A model generated the notes under the pieces. The model did not search any database. It was not told where the DNA came from and saw only the letters and a list, made by a program, of their open reading frames with translations. The position numbers and the translations under genes are program-made. This document shows, one piece after another, positions 54,639-63,204 of a stretch of 64,000 bases of DNA. The first letter of the stretch is position 1, and the number at the start of each line of letters is the position of its first letter. This DNA comes from Magnetococcus sp. PR-3 (lineage in GTDB: Bacteria; Pseudomonadota; Magnetococcia; Magnetococcales; Magnetococcaceae). Location of the stretch: NCBI RefSeq assembly GCF_036689865.1, contig NZ_JBAHUQ010000019.1, forward strand, positions 1 through 64,000, given 5' to 3'.

Positions 54639-56684
54639 ATGGGTCAAAACCACCACTCTGCAAGAGAATTTTCCTTTTGGTTTATAGGGCTTATCGCCCT
54701 AATCTTGCCCTATATGCCGAGCAACACCTGGGCGGATAGTTTACTTTTAAAGACCAAGATGGATGGCCTGACACTCACCTCTTTTACACAAACTTTTCTA
54801 GATCAAGACCGTCTGCTGGATGCCCAAACCGCTTTTTCACAGCTGCAAAAAGGCAAATTTCAACACGCCACAAGCCCACTCCACCTAAATTTTGGGATCT
54901 CCCGTGCGGCGCTTTGGCTTGCTCTGCCTGTACATAACCCAACCCCTCACGCCATTCAGTGGGTGGTTAACCCAAGCCATAGCCACACCGATATAATTGA
55001 CCTCTACCAAGTGCGGGATGAGGAGATTCTCACCCACCAGCGCTTGGGAGATCGCACATCTCCTCTCCTACGAAGCATTCCAAGTCATGAAAATTTATTT
55101 CCACTGACCACCCCAGCCAACAGTCAGGAGATCATCCTTTTAAGACTGGCTTTTACGCAAGGCGGCACCCTTATTGGCAATGTAAAAGCCTGGACAGCGC
55201 CCTATTACCAGATTTGGCTGGAAGAGCGCTATCTTTTTCATGGCACCCTCATTGGCATGTTGACCATTATGTTTTTTTATAACTTGGTCTTAGCCATTGC
55301 CTCTTCAGAGCACGCCTATTTGTGGTACAGCGGCTATCTAGGTTTTGCGATTATCGGCTATTTGAACCGATCCAACTTAGGCTATCTGCTTTTTTGGGGG
55401 GAGCATCCTGCTTGGGCGGATGCCGTCCCCTTAATCATGGGTGCACTGACCCTTATATGCGCAGCTCAATTTAACCGGAGTTTTCTAGACACCAAGCACA
55501 AAGCACCCAACATTGATTGGGGCTTAAAAGCCTATATGCTTTTATGCACAGCGCCCATTTTGGCACTTATCATGGGGGATCGTTCCACAGGCCTGTTACT
55601 GGTGAGTGTATGTTCGGGCATCTCTGCATTTTTTGCCATTATCGCCATACGTATTTGGCTGCAAGGTCATAAAGAGGTCCGTTTTTATGCATTGGCATGG
55701 ATCATCTGGAGTATCGGTGTTTTTATCCTATTTGCTCGTCTACTAGGGCTGATCCCCTATAGCTCTTTCACCCTGTCCGCACCGGGCATTGCTCAAGTTT
55801 TGGAGATGATTCTACTGGCGTTTGCGTTAATGGATCGTATGCATCAAACACGTAAACAGAAAGAGGCTCATGATGCCCAAAGCCAAGCACTATTAAGCCA
55901 TAGCAACAAACGACTTGAGCAGTTGGTCAAACAGCGCACTCTATCCTTAGAGCAACAGAGCCGAGAACTGACCCAATCTAATGAGGACTTGCGCAACTTT
56001 GCTCATGTGGTTTCTCATGATTTAAAAGCGCCACTCAATACCATCGCAGGTTTTTCAGAGTTGCTGATGGAGAGCAGCAAACCACACACCCATAAACGTG
56101 AGACCACCCATATGCAGAGTATTCTGCATGTGGTGAAACAGATCTCGACACTCATTACGCAAATTTTAGCCATGTCACGTATGGATGCTGAGCCCATACG
56201 CCTTAAGAAGGTCGATTTGGAGCAGGTATGTGTAGAGAGCGCGGCCCTGTTAGAGCACGCCCTTAATAAGACCAAGGCATCCTTTATTTGGAGTAATCTT
56301 CCCGCTGTGAGGGGAGATGTCGATCTGCTGCGCCAGCTCATTCAACTTTTGCTCGCAACCACGCTGCGCCGAGCCATTCCTCATCACCCCCTGAGCATTC
56401 GTATCCATGCCTATACCAAGGGTGAGCAACTTCTCCTGACACTTGCAGATAATGGGGCCGGTTTTCCCCCAGAACTGACCGGCTCATTGTCATCACTGAC
56501 CAACACGCCCCCTGAAGAGCCCCAACAACGCACCTATATGGAGTTACTGCAATGCCACCGTATTGTAGAGAAACACCATGGCAGCCTGCGTATTGACAGC
56601 GATCCAGATACAGGCACACTGATCCATATAACCCTTGCTCAAGCACCCCTTCAAAATACCACCAACCAGGATCAGGGGGCATAA
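54639..56684 (+). CDS. 7TMR-DISM histidine kinase A: intact His, degenerate ATP-binding domain
   Basis: A 681-residue membrane kinase. After a signal/TM segment comes a periplasmic DISMED2 domain (about 35-185; WLALPVHNPTPHAIQWVVNP), seven TM helices (about 200-405) and a coiled coil (LEQLVKQRTLSLEQQSRELT). The HisKA motif is FAHVVSHDLKAPLNTIAGFS with His460. The HATPase domain is damaged: the N-box Asn position is Thr574 (IQLLLATTLRRA), G1 ADNGAGFPPE remains, but the F-box is gone and the G2 position reads RTYMELLQ instead of GTGxGL. It starts at the ATG 54639 with GGAG upstream. The partner gene begins one base after its stop codon. Confidence 0.9.
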   Translation: MGQNHHSAREFSFWFIGLIALILPYMPSNTWADSLLLKTKMDGLTLTSFTQTFLDQDRLLDAQTAFSQLQKGKFQHATSPLHLNFGISRAALWLALPVHNPTPHAIQWVVNPSHSHTDIIDLYQVRDEEILTHQRLGDRTSPLLRSIPSHENLFPLTTPANSQEIILLRLAFTQGGTLIGNVKAWTAPYYQIWLEERYLFHGTLIGMLTIMFFYNLVLAIASSEHAYLWYSGYLGFAIIGYLNRSNLGYLLFWGEHPAWADAVPLIMGALTLICAAQFNRSFLDTKHKAPNIDWGLKAYMLLCTAPILALIMGDRSTGLLLVSVCSGISAFFAIIAIRIWLQGHKEVRFYALAWIIWSIGVFILFARLLGLIPYSSFTLSAPGIAQVLEMILLAFALMDRMHQTRKQKEAHDAQSQALLSHSNKRLEQLVKQRTLSLEQQSRELTQSNEDLRNFAHVVSHDLKAPLNTIAGFSELLMESSKPHTHKRETTHMQSILHVVKQISTLITQILAMSRMDAEPIRLKKVDLEQVCVESAALLEHALNKTKASFIWSNLPAVRGDVDLLRQLIQLLLATTLRRAIPHHPLSIRIHAYTKGEQLLLTLADNGAGFPPELTGSLSSLTNTPPEEPQQRTYMELLQCHRIVEKHHGSLRIDSDPDTGTLIHITLAQAPLQNTTNQDQGA

Positions 56685-56685
56685 C

Positions 56686-58665
56686 ATGTACAGAGTACTT
56701 TTATGCCTGATCTGTATACTGTTGCCCTCTTTGGCCGCAGCGACCCCTTTTTCACTAAACGAGCAGATGGATGGGGTGTTACCTCTTCAAGCTACCAGCG
56801 TGTACCACGATGTAAACAAGGCGCTCTCTCCTCAGCAGGCCTACCAATATCTTCAACAAAAACGCTTTCAACGAACCGTTACCCCTGGTGCACTCAAAGT
56901 AGGTCCAAGCAAGGGGGCATTATGGCTGCACTTGCCCGTCCGCAACCCTCATAAACGGGCCATTCAGTGGGTGATTCACCTGCTACACCCTTTAACAGAC
57001 CGGGTTATGCTCTATCAGTTCGAACAGGGCAAGCTGGTTGGTCAACACGATACCGGTGATTTAATAGCCCCTTATGATCGCCCCCTATTAAGTAGCGACC
57101 TTGCGCTAACACTTAATACCCAACCTTTTCAGCAACAAGATCTGCTCATACGGGTCAGTCATGACAAAGGCGGCATTTTAGATATTACGACCCTGCTGTG
57201 GGACGAAAACCATTTTCAGATTTTTCAGAACAAAATCTGGCCCCTGCTCGGTTTTATGCTAGGGGGGATGCTGATTATGGTTTTTTACAACTTGGTCCTC
57301 TATATTGCCAGCCGGGAACACGCTTACGGCTGGTACACGGCTTATGTATTAGCCATATGCATCACCTTTATTTTTCATGCGGGGCTCCCCCTACTGGATT
57401 TACGCTCCTTCGCCCCCCAATTACACAACGACGCCCCTCTACTTGCGGGTCTGATCTCTTTACTTCTTGCTTCACAGTTTAGCCGCTCTTTTTTGAATAC
57501 CCGAAAAGTGGCCCCTTGGATTGACCGCTGGTTATTGCTTTTAATTATTTTTGATTTTGCTTGTTTTATAGCGACCTTAATGGGTTACCGCATGATTGGG
57601 ACCCGCGCTGTTCTCTACTCTTCGTTCATGTCGTTGAGCTATCCCTTTATCGGTCTTTGGATCTGGAAAAAAGGCTACTCAGAGGCCCGATTTTATATTC
57701 TTGGCTGGTTTGTCTGGTCGCTTGGGGTGGGCATCTTAATCGGCCGTTTTATGGGCTGGCTTCCCACCAACCTCATCACCTTGCATATGGTTCGCTTCGC
57801 CCACCTGACGGAGATGGTCCTGCTGGCTTTTGCCCTAGCGGACCGTATTTCCATTACCTTCAAACAAAAAAAGGTGGCGTACGACAACTACCAAACACTT
57901 TTACTGAATAATCAGATTGAACTGGAAGAAAAGGTATCTCAGCGCACTCGATGCCTAGAAAAACAAGAACTTGCATTAACACAAGCTAATCAAGACCTTC
58001 GTCAGTTTGCCCATATCATCTCACAGGATTTAACCGAACCCTTGCAGCGTATTGCACAAACCACAAAGGCCTTACAACATCAAACCTCCACCACGTTTAA
58101 TGCCACAGAGCGTAGCTACCTGGAACGTATAAACAGTGGTGTAAACCGTATGACAGATATGGTGAGCCATGTCTTCACATTGGCCAAGCTTGATCAGCAG
58201 ACGCTGAAGTTTGAAAAGGTGGATATGCATGGGGTGTTACAGCAAGCTCAAGCGAACATTCATGGATTAATTGAGTTGCGTGGCGCAACCATTCTATATG
58301 GGCATTTACCCCAGGTTAAAGGGGATGAAGCCTTGATGGTTCAGGTTCTACAAAATCTACTTTCCAACGCCATCAAATATCAGCGGCCAGATATCACCCC
58401 CCGCGTAGAGGTCCAAACGGAACAGACCGAAGCAGAGATCACCATAACCATCATCGATAATGGACTCGGTATTGCGCCTGACCAACTTGAGCATATTTTT
58501 GGGATGTTCCAACGCAGTAAGGATGTTGATCAACAGGAGGGATCCGGCATTGGTCTTGCCTACTGCAAACGTATTATGGAGCGTCATAACGGCTCCATTT
58601 CAGTCAAGAGTCGCTTAGGCCAAGGCAGCCAGTTTATTCTCCACTTTCCCGCCCCCTCACCATAA
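56686..58665 (+). CDS. 7TMR-DISM histidine kinase B: intact ATP-binding domain, His replaced by Gln
   Basis: A 659-residue paralogue of the preceding kinase with the same order: signal peptide (LLCLICILLPSLAAA), DISMED2 (LWLHLPVRNPHKRAIQWVIH), seven TM helices and coiled coil. At the HisKA motif FAHIISQDLTEPLQRIAQTT the phospho-acceptor is Gln447 (codon CAG at 58024). The HATPase domain is complete: N-box LQNLLSNAIKYQRPD (Asn561), G1 IDNGLGIAPDQL, F-box IFGMFQRSKD and G2 GSGIGLAYCKRIMERHNG. Translation is coupled to kinase A. Alone it could bind ATP but not autophosphorylate at the usual site. Confidence 0.9.
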   Translation: MYRVLLCLICILLPSLAAATPFSLNEQMDGVLPLQATSVYHDVNKALSPQQAYQYLQQKRFQRTVTPGALKVGPSKGALWLHLPVRNPHKRAIQWVIHLLHPLTDRVMLYQFEQGKLVGQHDTGDLIAPYDRPLLSSDLALTLNTQPFQQQDLLIRVSHDKGGILDITTLLWDENHFQIFQNKIWPLLGFMLGGMLIMVFYNLVLYIASREHAYGWYTAYVLAICITFIFHAGLPLLDLRSFAPQLHNDAPLLAGLISLLLASQFSRSFLNTRKVAPWIDRWLLLLIIFDFACFIATLMGYRMIGTRAVLYSSFMSLSYPFIGLWIWKKGYSEARFYILGWFVWSLGVGILIGRFMGWLPTNLITLHMVRFAHLTEMVLLAFALADRISITFKQKKVAYDNYQTLLLNNQIELEEKVSQRTRCLEKQELALTQANQDLRQFAHIISQDLTEPLQRIAQTTKALQHQTSTTFNATERSYLERINSGVNRMTDMVSHVFTLAKLDQQTLKFEKVDMHGVLQQAQANIHGLIELRGATILYGHLPQVKGDEALMVQVLQNLLSNAIKYQRPDITPRVEVQTEQTEAEITITIIDNGLGIAPDQLEHIFGMFQRSKDVDQQEGSGIGLAYCKRIMERHNGSISVKSRLGQGSQFILHFPAPSP

Positions 58666-58807
58666 ACCCCACCGTCAAACCCACTGAGCATGTTCAACCT
58701 ATTTAACGGGTAGTTTGTGTATCCCGTTGCTCCAATAGGCTCCTGCCAAACGTAGCACTTTGAACGTGGGCTGTGCCTTTACCTTATCCAACCTAAGCAC
58801 GTACCAG

Positions 58808-58996
58808 CTAATCCGCTTCAGGGCTGACTTCCAAGATCATGGGGCACTGCTCTTCATCCACCGTCACCGTCAAAACCATTGGCCGACAGCAGACATGACA
58901 ATCCTCGACAAGGGTAACCTGCCCTTCGATCTCCACATCAACAGGCACTTCAATCTCTTCCCAACAGGTGGGACACTGGACCGTCATCCATGACAT
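58808..58996 (-). CDS. CPXCG-motif small Cys-rich protein
   Basis: A 62-residue protein with two CxxC knuckles: VQCPTCWEEIEV and VEDCHVCCRPMVL, followed by an acidic C-terminus. It fits the CPXCG-motif Cys-rich family, probably a zinc ribbon, function unknown. It is preceded by the terminator at 59032-59061 and so has its own promoter. Confidence 0.8.
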   Translation of the reverse strand: MSWMTVQCPTCWEEIEVPVDVEIEGQVTLVEDCHVCCRPMVLTVTVDEEQCPMILEVSPEAD

Positions 58997-59031
58997 GATT
59001 CAACCGCCTTACCAACTGATTTTAGACATGA

Positions 59032-59061
59032 AAAAAGGGCGTGCATAGGCACGCCCTTTTT
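59032..59061 (-). terminator. Terminator of the 34-residue membrane protein gene
   Basis: Hairpin AAAAGGGCGTGC/GCACGCCCTTTT with T6 in minus-strand direction, 20 bp after the small gene's stop. Confidence 0.85.
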
Positions 59062-59080
59062 ACTCACTACACCCTGAACC

Positions 59081-59185
59081 TTACTTATCTGAACGGGTGA
59101 AGATGTAAACAAACAGGCCGATGGTGACCAGAACGACCCCAGCCACACTGGCCAGTACAATAATCGATCCAGGAGAAAGATTCAT
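59081..59185 (-). CDS. 34-residue single-pass membrane protein
   Basis: A short gene encoding MNLSPGSIIVLASVAGVVLV, then TIGLFVYIFTRSDK. One TM helix (about residues 7-29) with a positively charged C-terminus. GAGGAG lies eight bases before the ATG and a strong terminator follows the stop, so the unit is complete on its own. No family is recognised; size and topology recall small accessory subunits of respiratory complexes, which is speculation. Confidence 0.7.
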   Translation of the reverse strand: MNLSPGSIIVLASVAGVVLVTIGLFVYIFTRSDK

Positions 59186-59460
59186 GCGCAGCACTCCTCA
59201 AAACAGGTTCAGGTCTCAACATTCCTAATAATGCCACCCATTTTAAGCATTCAGCCCCCAAAGGCAAGGAGATTGCACACAAGAATTTGGGTTTATAAAA
59301 CAATCCATCGTTTACAAAGCCTCCGCCTCTCTTTTGCACCTTAACCACGCCATCGGTGTAACGGGGTTACCAGCAGGGTACATGCGCAAATCACCATACA
59401 TGGCATACCACCTACTGCTGTGCCATAATAGTAGAAGGTAACGTGTGAGCGTTGCCTCCG

Positions 59461-59820
<360 letters not shown>

Positions 59821-59910
59821 CGGCCCTTTAATTGATTTCACACCGTATACTCTATTTACTAAACACTTGCCTGCTTTAACCCAGGCACACCGTTTGCCAT
59901 GGATGGCTGC

Positions 59911-60852
59911 ATGTCTTTTCAACACACCACAGTGCTACTGCATGAAACCGTCGAGGCCCTGGCGCCTGTTGATGGTGGCTGCTATTTGGATGGCACCTTT
60001 GGTGGCGGTGGCCACACCCGCCTTCTATTGCAACAGAGCCAACCAACAGGCCGGGTTATTGCCCTTGATCGAGACCCTGATGCCATCAACAATGGTCAAA
60101 CCTTGGTAGATGAGATGGCAGGCCGTCTTACACTGGTTAAATCTCCTTTTGCCCAGGTTCATGAGGTTCTAGACCAGCTTGAGGTTGAACAACTGGACGG
60201 TGCTATGTTGGATTTGGGCGTTTCATCCCACCAACTGGACCAAGCCGAACGCGGTTTTTCATTTGCCAAAGCAGGTCCCCTGGACATGCGTATGGATGGT
60301 GATTCAGACGGGCCAACCGCTGCTGATCTTCTCAATACCTTGGATGCTGAAGCATTAGCGGATATCTTCTACCATTATGGGGAAGAGCGTCATTCACGCC
60401 GTATTGCCCGTATGGTGGTCAAAGTTCGCCAGGAGCAGCCCTTTAAAACCACCTTGGATCTGGCAGAACGCATAGCCCGCATGACACCCGGTTACAGCCG
60501 CATTCATCCGGCAACCCGCGTTTTTCAGGGCCTGCGTATTGCTGTGAATGAAGAGCTCAAACAGCTGGAACAGGCCCTAAAGGATTTAATTACACGGGTC
60601 AAACCTGGTGGACGTTTGGCTGTGATCAGTTTTCATTCTTTAGAGGACCGCATTGTTAAGCGGCTCTTTAAGGATGGCGCCAAACCGCCAGAAGATCCTG
60701 TTTTACGTGGTTTACCCATTGCTGAGGCACATCGCCCTAAGGCAACACTGAAACTGATTAATAATAAACCGATGCTGCCGTCTGACGCGGAAATTGAACA
60801 GAACGCTCGTGCCCGCAGTGCCAAGTTGCGTGTGGCACAAAAACGCGCTTAA
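59911..60852 (+). CDS. rsmH: 16S rRNA m4C1402 methyltransferase
   Basis: A 313-residue RsmH/MraW that N4-methylates C1402 in the ribosomal P site. Motifs are HTTVLLHETVEAL, LDGTFGGGGHTRLLL, LDLGVSSHQLDQAERGFSF, DMRMDGDSDGPTAADLLN and AVISFHSLEDRIVKRLFK. The start at 59911 (MSFQHTTVLL) matches the usual length; an in-frame ATG at 59899 also exists. It opens the dcw cluster here; mraZ, which normally precedes it, is missing. Confidence 0.95.
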   Translation: MSFQHTTVLLHETVEALAPVDGGCYLDGTFGGGGHTRLLLQQSQPTGRVIALDRDPDAINNGQTLVDEMAGRLTLVKSPFAQVHEVLDQLEVEQLDGAMLDLGVSSHQLDQAERGFSFAKAGPLDMRMDGDSDGPTAADLLNTLDAEALADIFYHYGEERHSRRIARMVVKVRQEQPFKTTLDLAERIARMTPGYSRIHPATRVFQGLRIAVNEELKQLEQALKDLITRVKPGGRLAVISFHSLEDRIVKRLFKDGAKPPEDPVLRGLPIAEAHRPKATLKLINNKPMLPSDAEIEQNARARSAKLRVAQKRA

Positions 60853-60882
60853 CCCCGACAATCGCTTACGGAGCTGCGATTG

Positions 60883-61155
60883 ATGAAAATCACTGGTTGG
60901 ATTCTCAATACGGTTTTGGCGATGGTTTTAATCATCTCCGGCGTCGCGATCGTCTCCTCCCGCAACGGCATGCAGTCGGTGCACCGGGAGCTACGAACAG
61001 CGGAAAAAAACTATCTGCATCTGCTTGATGAAGAGAATGCCCTGCAGATGGAGTGGGTATACCGCAATAACCTGAACGATGTGGAACGGGACGCCCGTGA
61101 GAAGCTGAACATGCGCCCCCCCCGCCCCGATCAATGGCGAGTGATCAAGCCATGA
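60883..61155 (+). CDS. ftsL: Cell division protein FtsL
   Basis: A 90-residue bitopic protein: short cytoplasmic N-terminus, TM helix (WILNTVLAMVLIISGVAIVS) and a periplasmic coiled coil (RELRTAEKNYLHLLDEENAL). It bridges FtsB/FtsQ with FtsWI at the septum. The sequence is poorly conserved; identity rests on size, topology and position between rsmH and ftsI. The ATG at 60883 has GGAG nine bases upstream. Confidence 0.88.
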   Translation: MKITGWILNTVLAMVLIISGVAIVSSRNGMQSVHRELRTAEKNYLHLLDEENALQMEWVYRNNLNDVERDAREKLNMRPPRPDQWRVIKP

Positions 61156-63200
61156 ACCGAAGCCCTAAAAACACCAATCGCCGCCGCACGGGCCAAAAAG
61201 GTCTCTTGGGATTTCTCTCTGCCAATAATAAACAGGCTGAGGGAGAGAACAGCGCCCGCACAGGGATGTCTTGGAAAGGCCAGGGACGCGGCAGTGAATT
61301 GCTACTCAGCTTGCCTAAAAATCGCCTAGATCTAATCATTGGCCTTTTTTTACTGGCCTTTGTCATCTTGGCTGTTCGTGCGGTAGACCTGTTCATCCTG
61401 CAAGGTCCAGAGCTGCGTGCCATGGCCGAACAGCAGCACGAAAGGCGTATTCCGGTACCCGCCAACCGTGGGTTAATTTTAGACCGCCATGGGCGAACAT
61501 TGGGCATCAGCCTGCCCATGAAGACCCTATCTGTGGATGCCAGCCGTATACAGGATGTTGACCACCTGGCCAACATGCTGCACCAGCACCTGGGCATGTC
61601 TAAAGAGAAGTTGACCAAAAAATTACGCAAAGCCAAACCTGGCACCTTCCCTGTCATCAAACGACAGATCCCCCCTAAAGAGGCCCTCAAAATCAGCAAA
61701 ATGGATTTGGATGAGGTCTTTTTCCTGCCGGAATCCAAACGGGTTTACCCCATGGGTGAGGTCACGGCACACGTCGTGGGTTACACCAATTTTGAGGGAA
61801 AAGGCAAAGAGGGCATGGAGGGAGCCTTTGACGATCACCTTAAAGGCAAGGCTGGCACCCGCCTGATTGTCCGTGATCGTCTAGGCCGTGTTATGCCTGG
61901 AGGCACCTCACTAGAGAGAGCCAAGCCCGGGACAGATTTGGTGCTGACCATTGATGCCAACATTCAGTATATCGCCTACCGCGCACTGTTAAAATCGGTA
62001 CGCAGCACCAACGCCAAAGCCGGCACAGTGGTGGTGATGAACCCCAACAATGGGGAAATTCTGGCTCTGGTCAACCAGCCCAGCTATAACCCCAACAATT
62101 TACGCCACAGCCAAGATCACCAACGCCGTAACCGGGCGATTATGGATACGTATGAACCGGGTTCAACGTTTAAAATCTTTACGGTTGCTGCGGCGCTGGA
62201 TAAAAACATCATCACCCCAGACCGTTTGATTAATGCCGAGAATGGTCGTTTTCGGGTGGCCGACCGTACCGTACGGGACTTTAAGCGCCATAAAATTTTA
62301 ACCGTGGCTCAAGTCCTACAAAAAAGCTCAAACATTGGTGCGGCTAAAATTGGTCTAATGACAGGACTGGAAGCTCAAGAAGCCTATCTACAACGGTTTG
62401 GCTTTGGCTCAGGGACCGGCGTGGAACTCCCCTATGAAGCACGAGGGCGCATTCCCGACGTCAGTCAGTATCGCAAGGTGGGTCTTGCCAGCCGTTCATA
62501 CGGGTATGGCATTACGGCCACCCCCCTACAGCTGGCAACGGCAGCCGCTTCTGTGGTCAATGGTGGCTTGCTCTACCCCCCTCGTTTGGTGGCACGTCAG
62601 GTGGTTAAAGGGCATCCACTACTGGCCGAACCCTCCAAGCCAGAGCGGGTGATCAACGCGTCGACCTCCAAAATGATGCGTACCATCCTCAAAGGGGTTG
62701 TCGACCCCAACGGCACCGCCCCCAAAGCAGCGGTTGAGGGCTACACAGTGGCAGGTAAAACAGGCACCGCCCGTAAGGCAGGCCCTAAAAACCAAGGGTA
62801 TGACCGCCGCTACTTCTCCTCATTTGTGGGCTTTGTTCCTGCTCAAACCCCCCAGTTGGTTATCTATGTGAGTATTGATGAGCCTCAGGGCAAGCGCTAC
62901 TACGGTGGCCAGGTTGCAGCTCCCGTCTTTCAAGAGATTGCAGAAGAGGTTCTACCCTTGTTAGCCGTACTGCCCGAAGCCGACAAAGAACGCAAAAAGA
63001 TGAAACTACCGCCCATTGATGGGTATGTTTTCAAACCCGGTCGTGACACCAAAGATCCCAGTGACGTGAAGAACACCAGCTTAGCCAATGCGCTGCAGGT
63101 CTTTACACGTAAGGAGACCATTCCACTGGTCTCAGGATCCGGCAAGGTTCAACTGGTGGAAGAGGTGGAGCAGGGGCAAATTCGCCTCAAGCTGCAATAA
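61152..63200 (+). CDS. ftsI: Septal peptidoglycan transpeptidase FtsI (PBP3)
   Basis: A 682-residue class B penicillin-binding protein. N-terminal TM helix (LIIGLFLLAFVILAVRAVDL), PBP dimerisation domain, and transpeptidase with YEPGSTFKIF (Ser338), KSSNIGAAKI and AGKTGTARKA (Lys536). It cross-links septal peptidoglycan. Its ATG overlaps the ftsL stop (ATGA), which fixes the start over the ATG at 61134. A C-terminal tail of about 60 residues after the catalytic domain is longer than in E. coli. Confidence 0.95.
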   Translation: MNRSPKNTNRRRTGQKGLLGFLSANNKQAEGENSARTGMSWKGQGRGSELLLSLPKNRLDLIIGLFLLAFVILAVRAVDLFILQGPELRAMAEQQHERRIPVPANRGLILDRHGRTLGISLPMKTLSVDASRIQDVDHLANMLHQHLGMSKEKLTKKLRKAKPGTFPVIKRQIPPKEALKISKMDLDEVFFLPESKRVYPMGEVTAHVVGYTNFEGKGKEGMEGAFDDHLKGKAGTRLIVRDRLGRVMPGGTSLERAKPGTDLVLTIDANIQYIAYRALLKSVRSTNAKAGTVVVMNPNNGEILALVNQPSYNPNNLRHSQDHQRRNRAIMDTYEPGSTFKIFTVAAALDKNIITPDRLINAENGRFRVADRTVRDFKRHKILTVAQVLQKSSNIGAAKIGLMTGLEAQEAYLQRFGFGSGTGVELPYEARGRIPDVSQYRKVGLASRSYGYGITATPLQLATAAASVVNGGLLYPPRLVARQVVKGHPLLAEPSKPERVINASTSKMMRTILKGVVDPNGTAPKAAVEGYTVAGKTGTARKAGPKNQGYDRRYFSSFVGFVPAQTPQLVIYVSIDEPQGKRYYGGQVAAPVFQEIAEEVLPLLAVLPEADKERKKMKLPPIDGYVFKPGRDTKDPSDVKNTSLANALQVFTRKETIPLVSGSGKVQLVEEVEQGQIRLKLQ

Positions 63201-63204
63201 ATAT

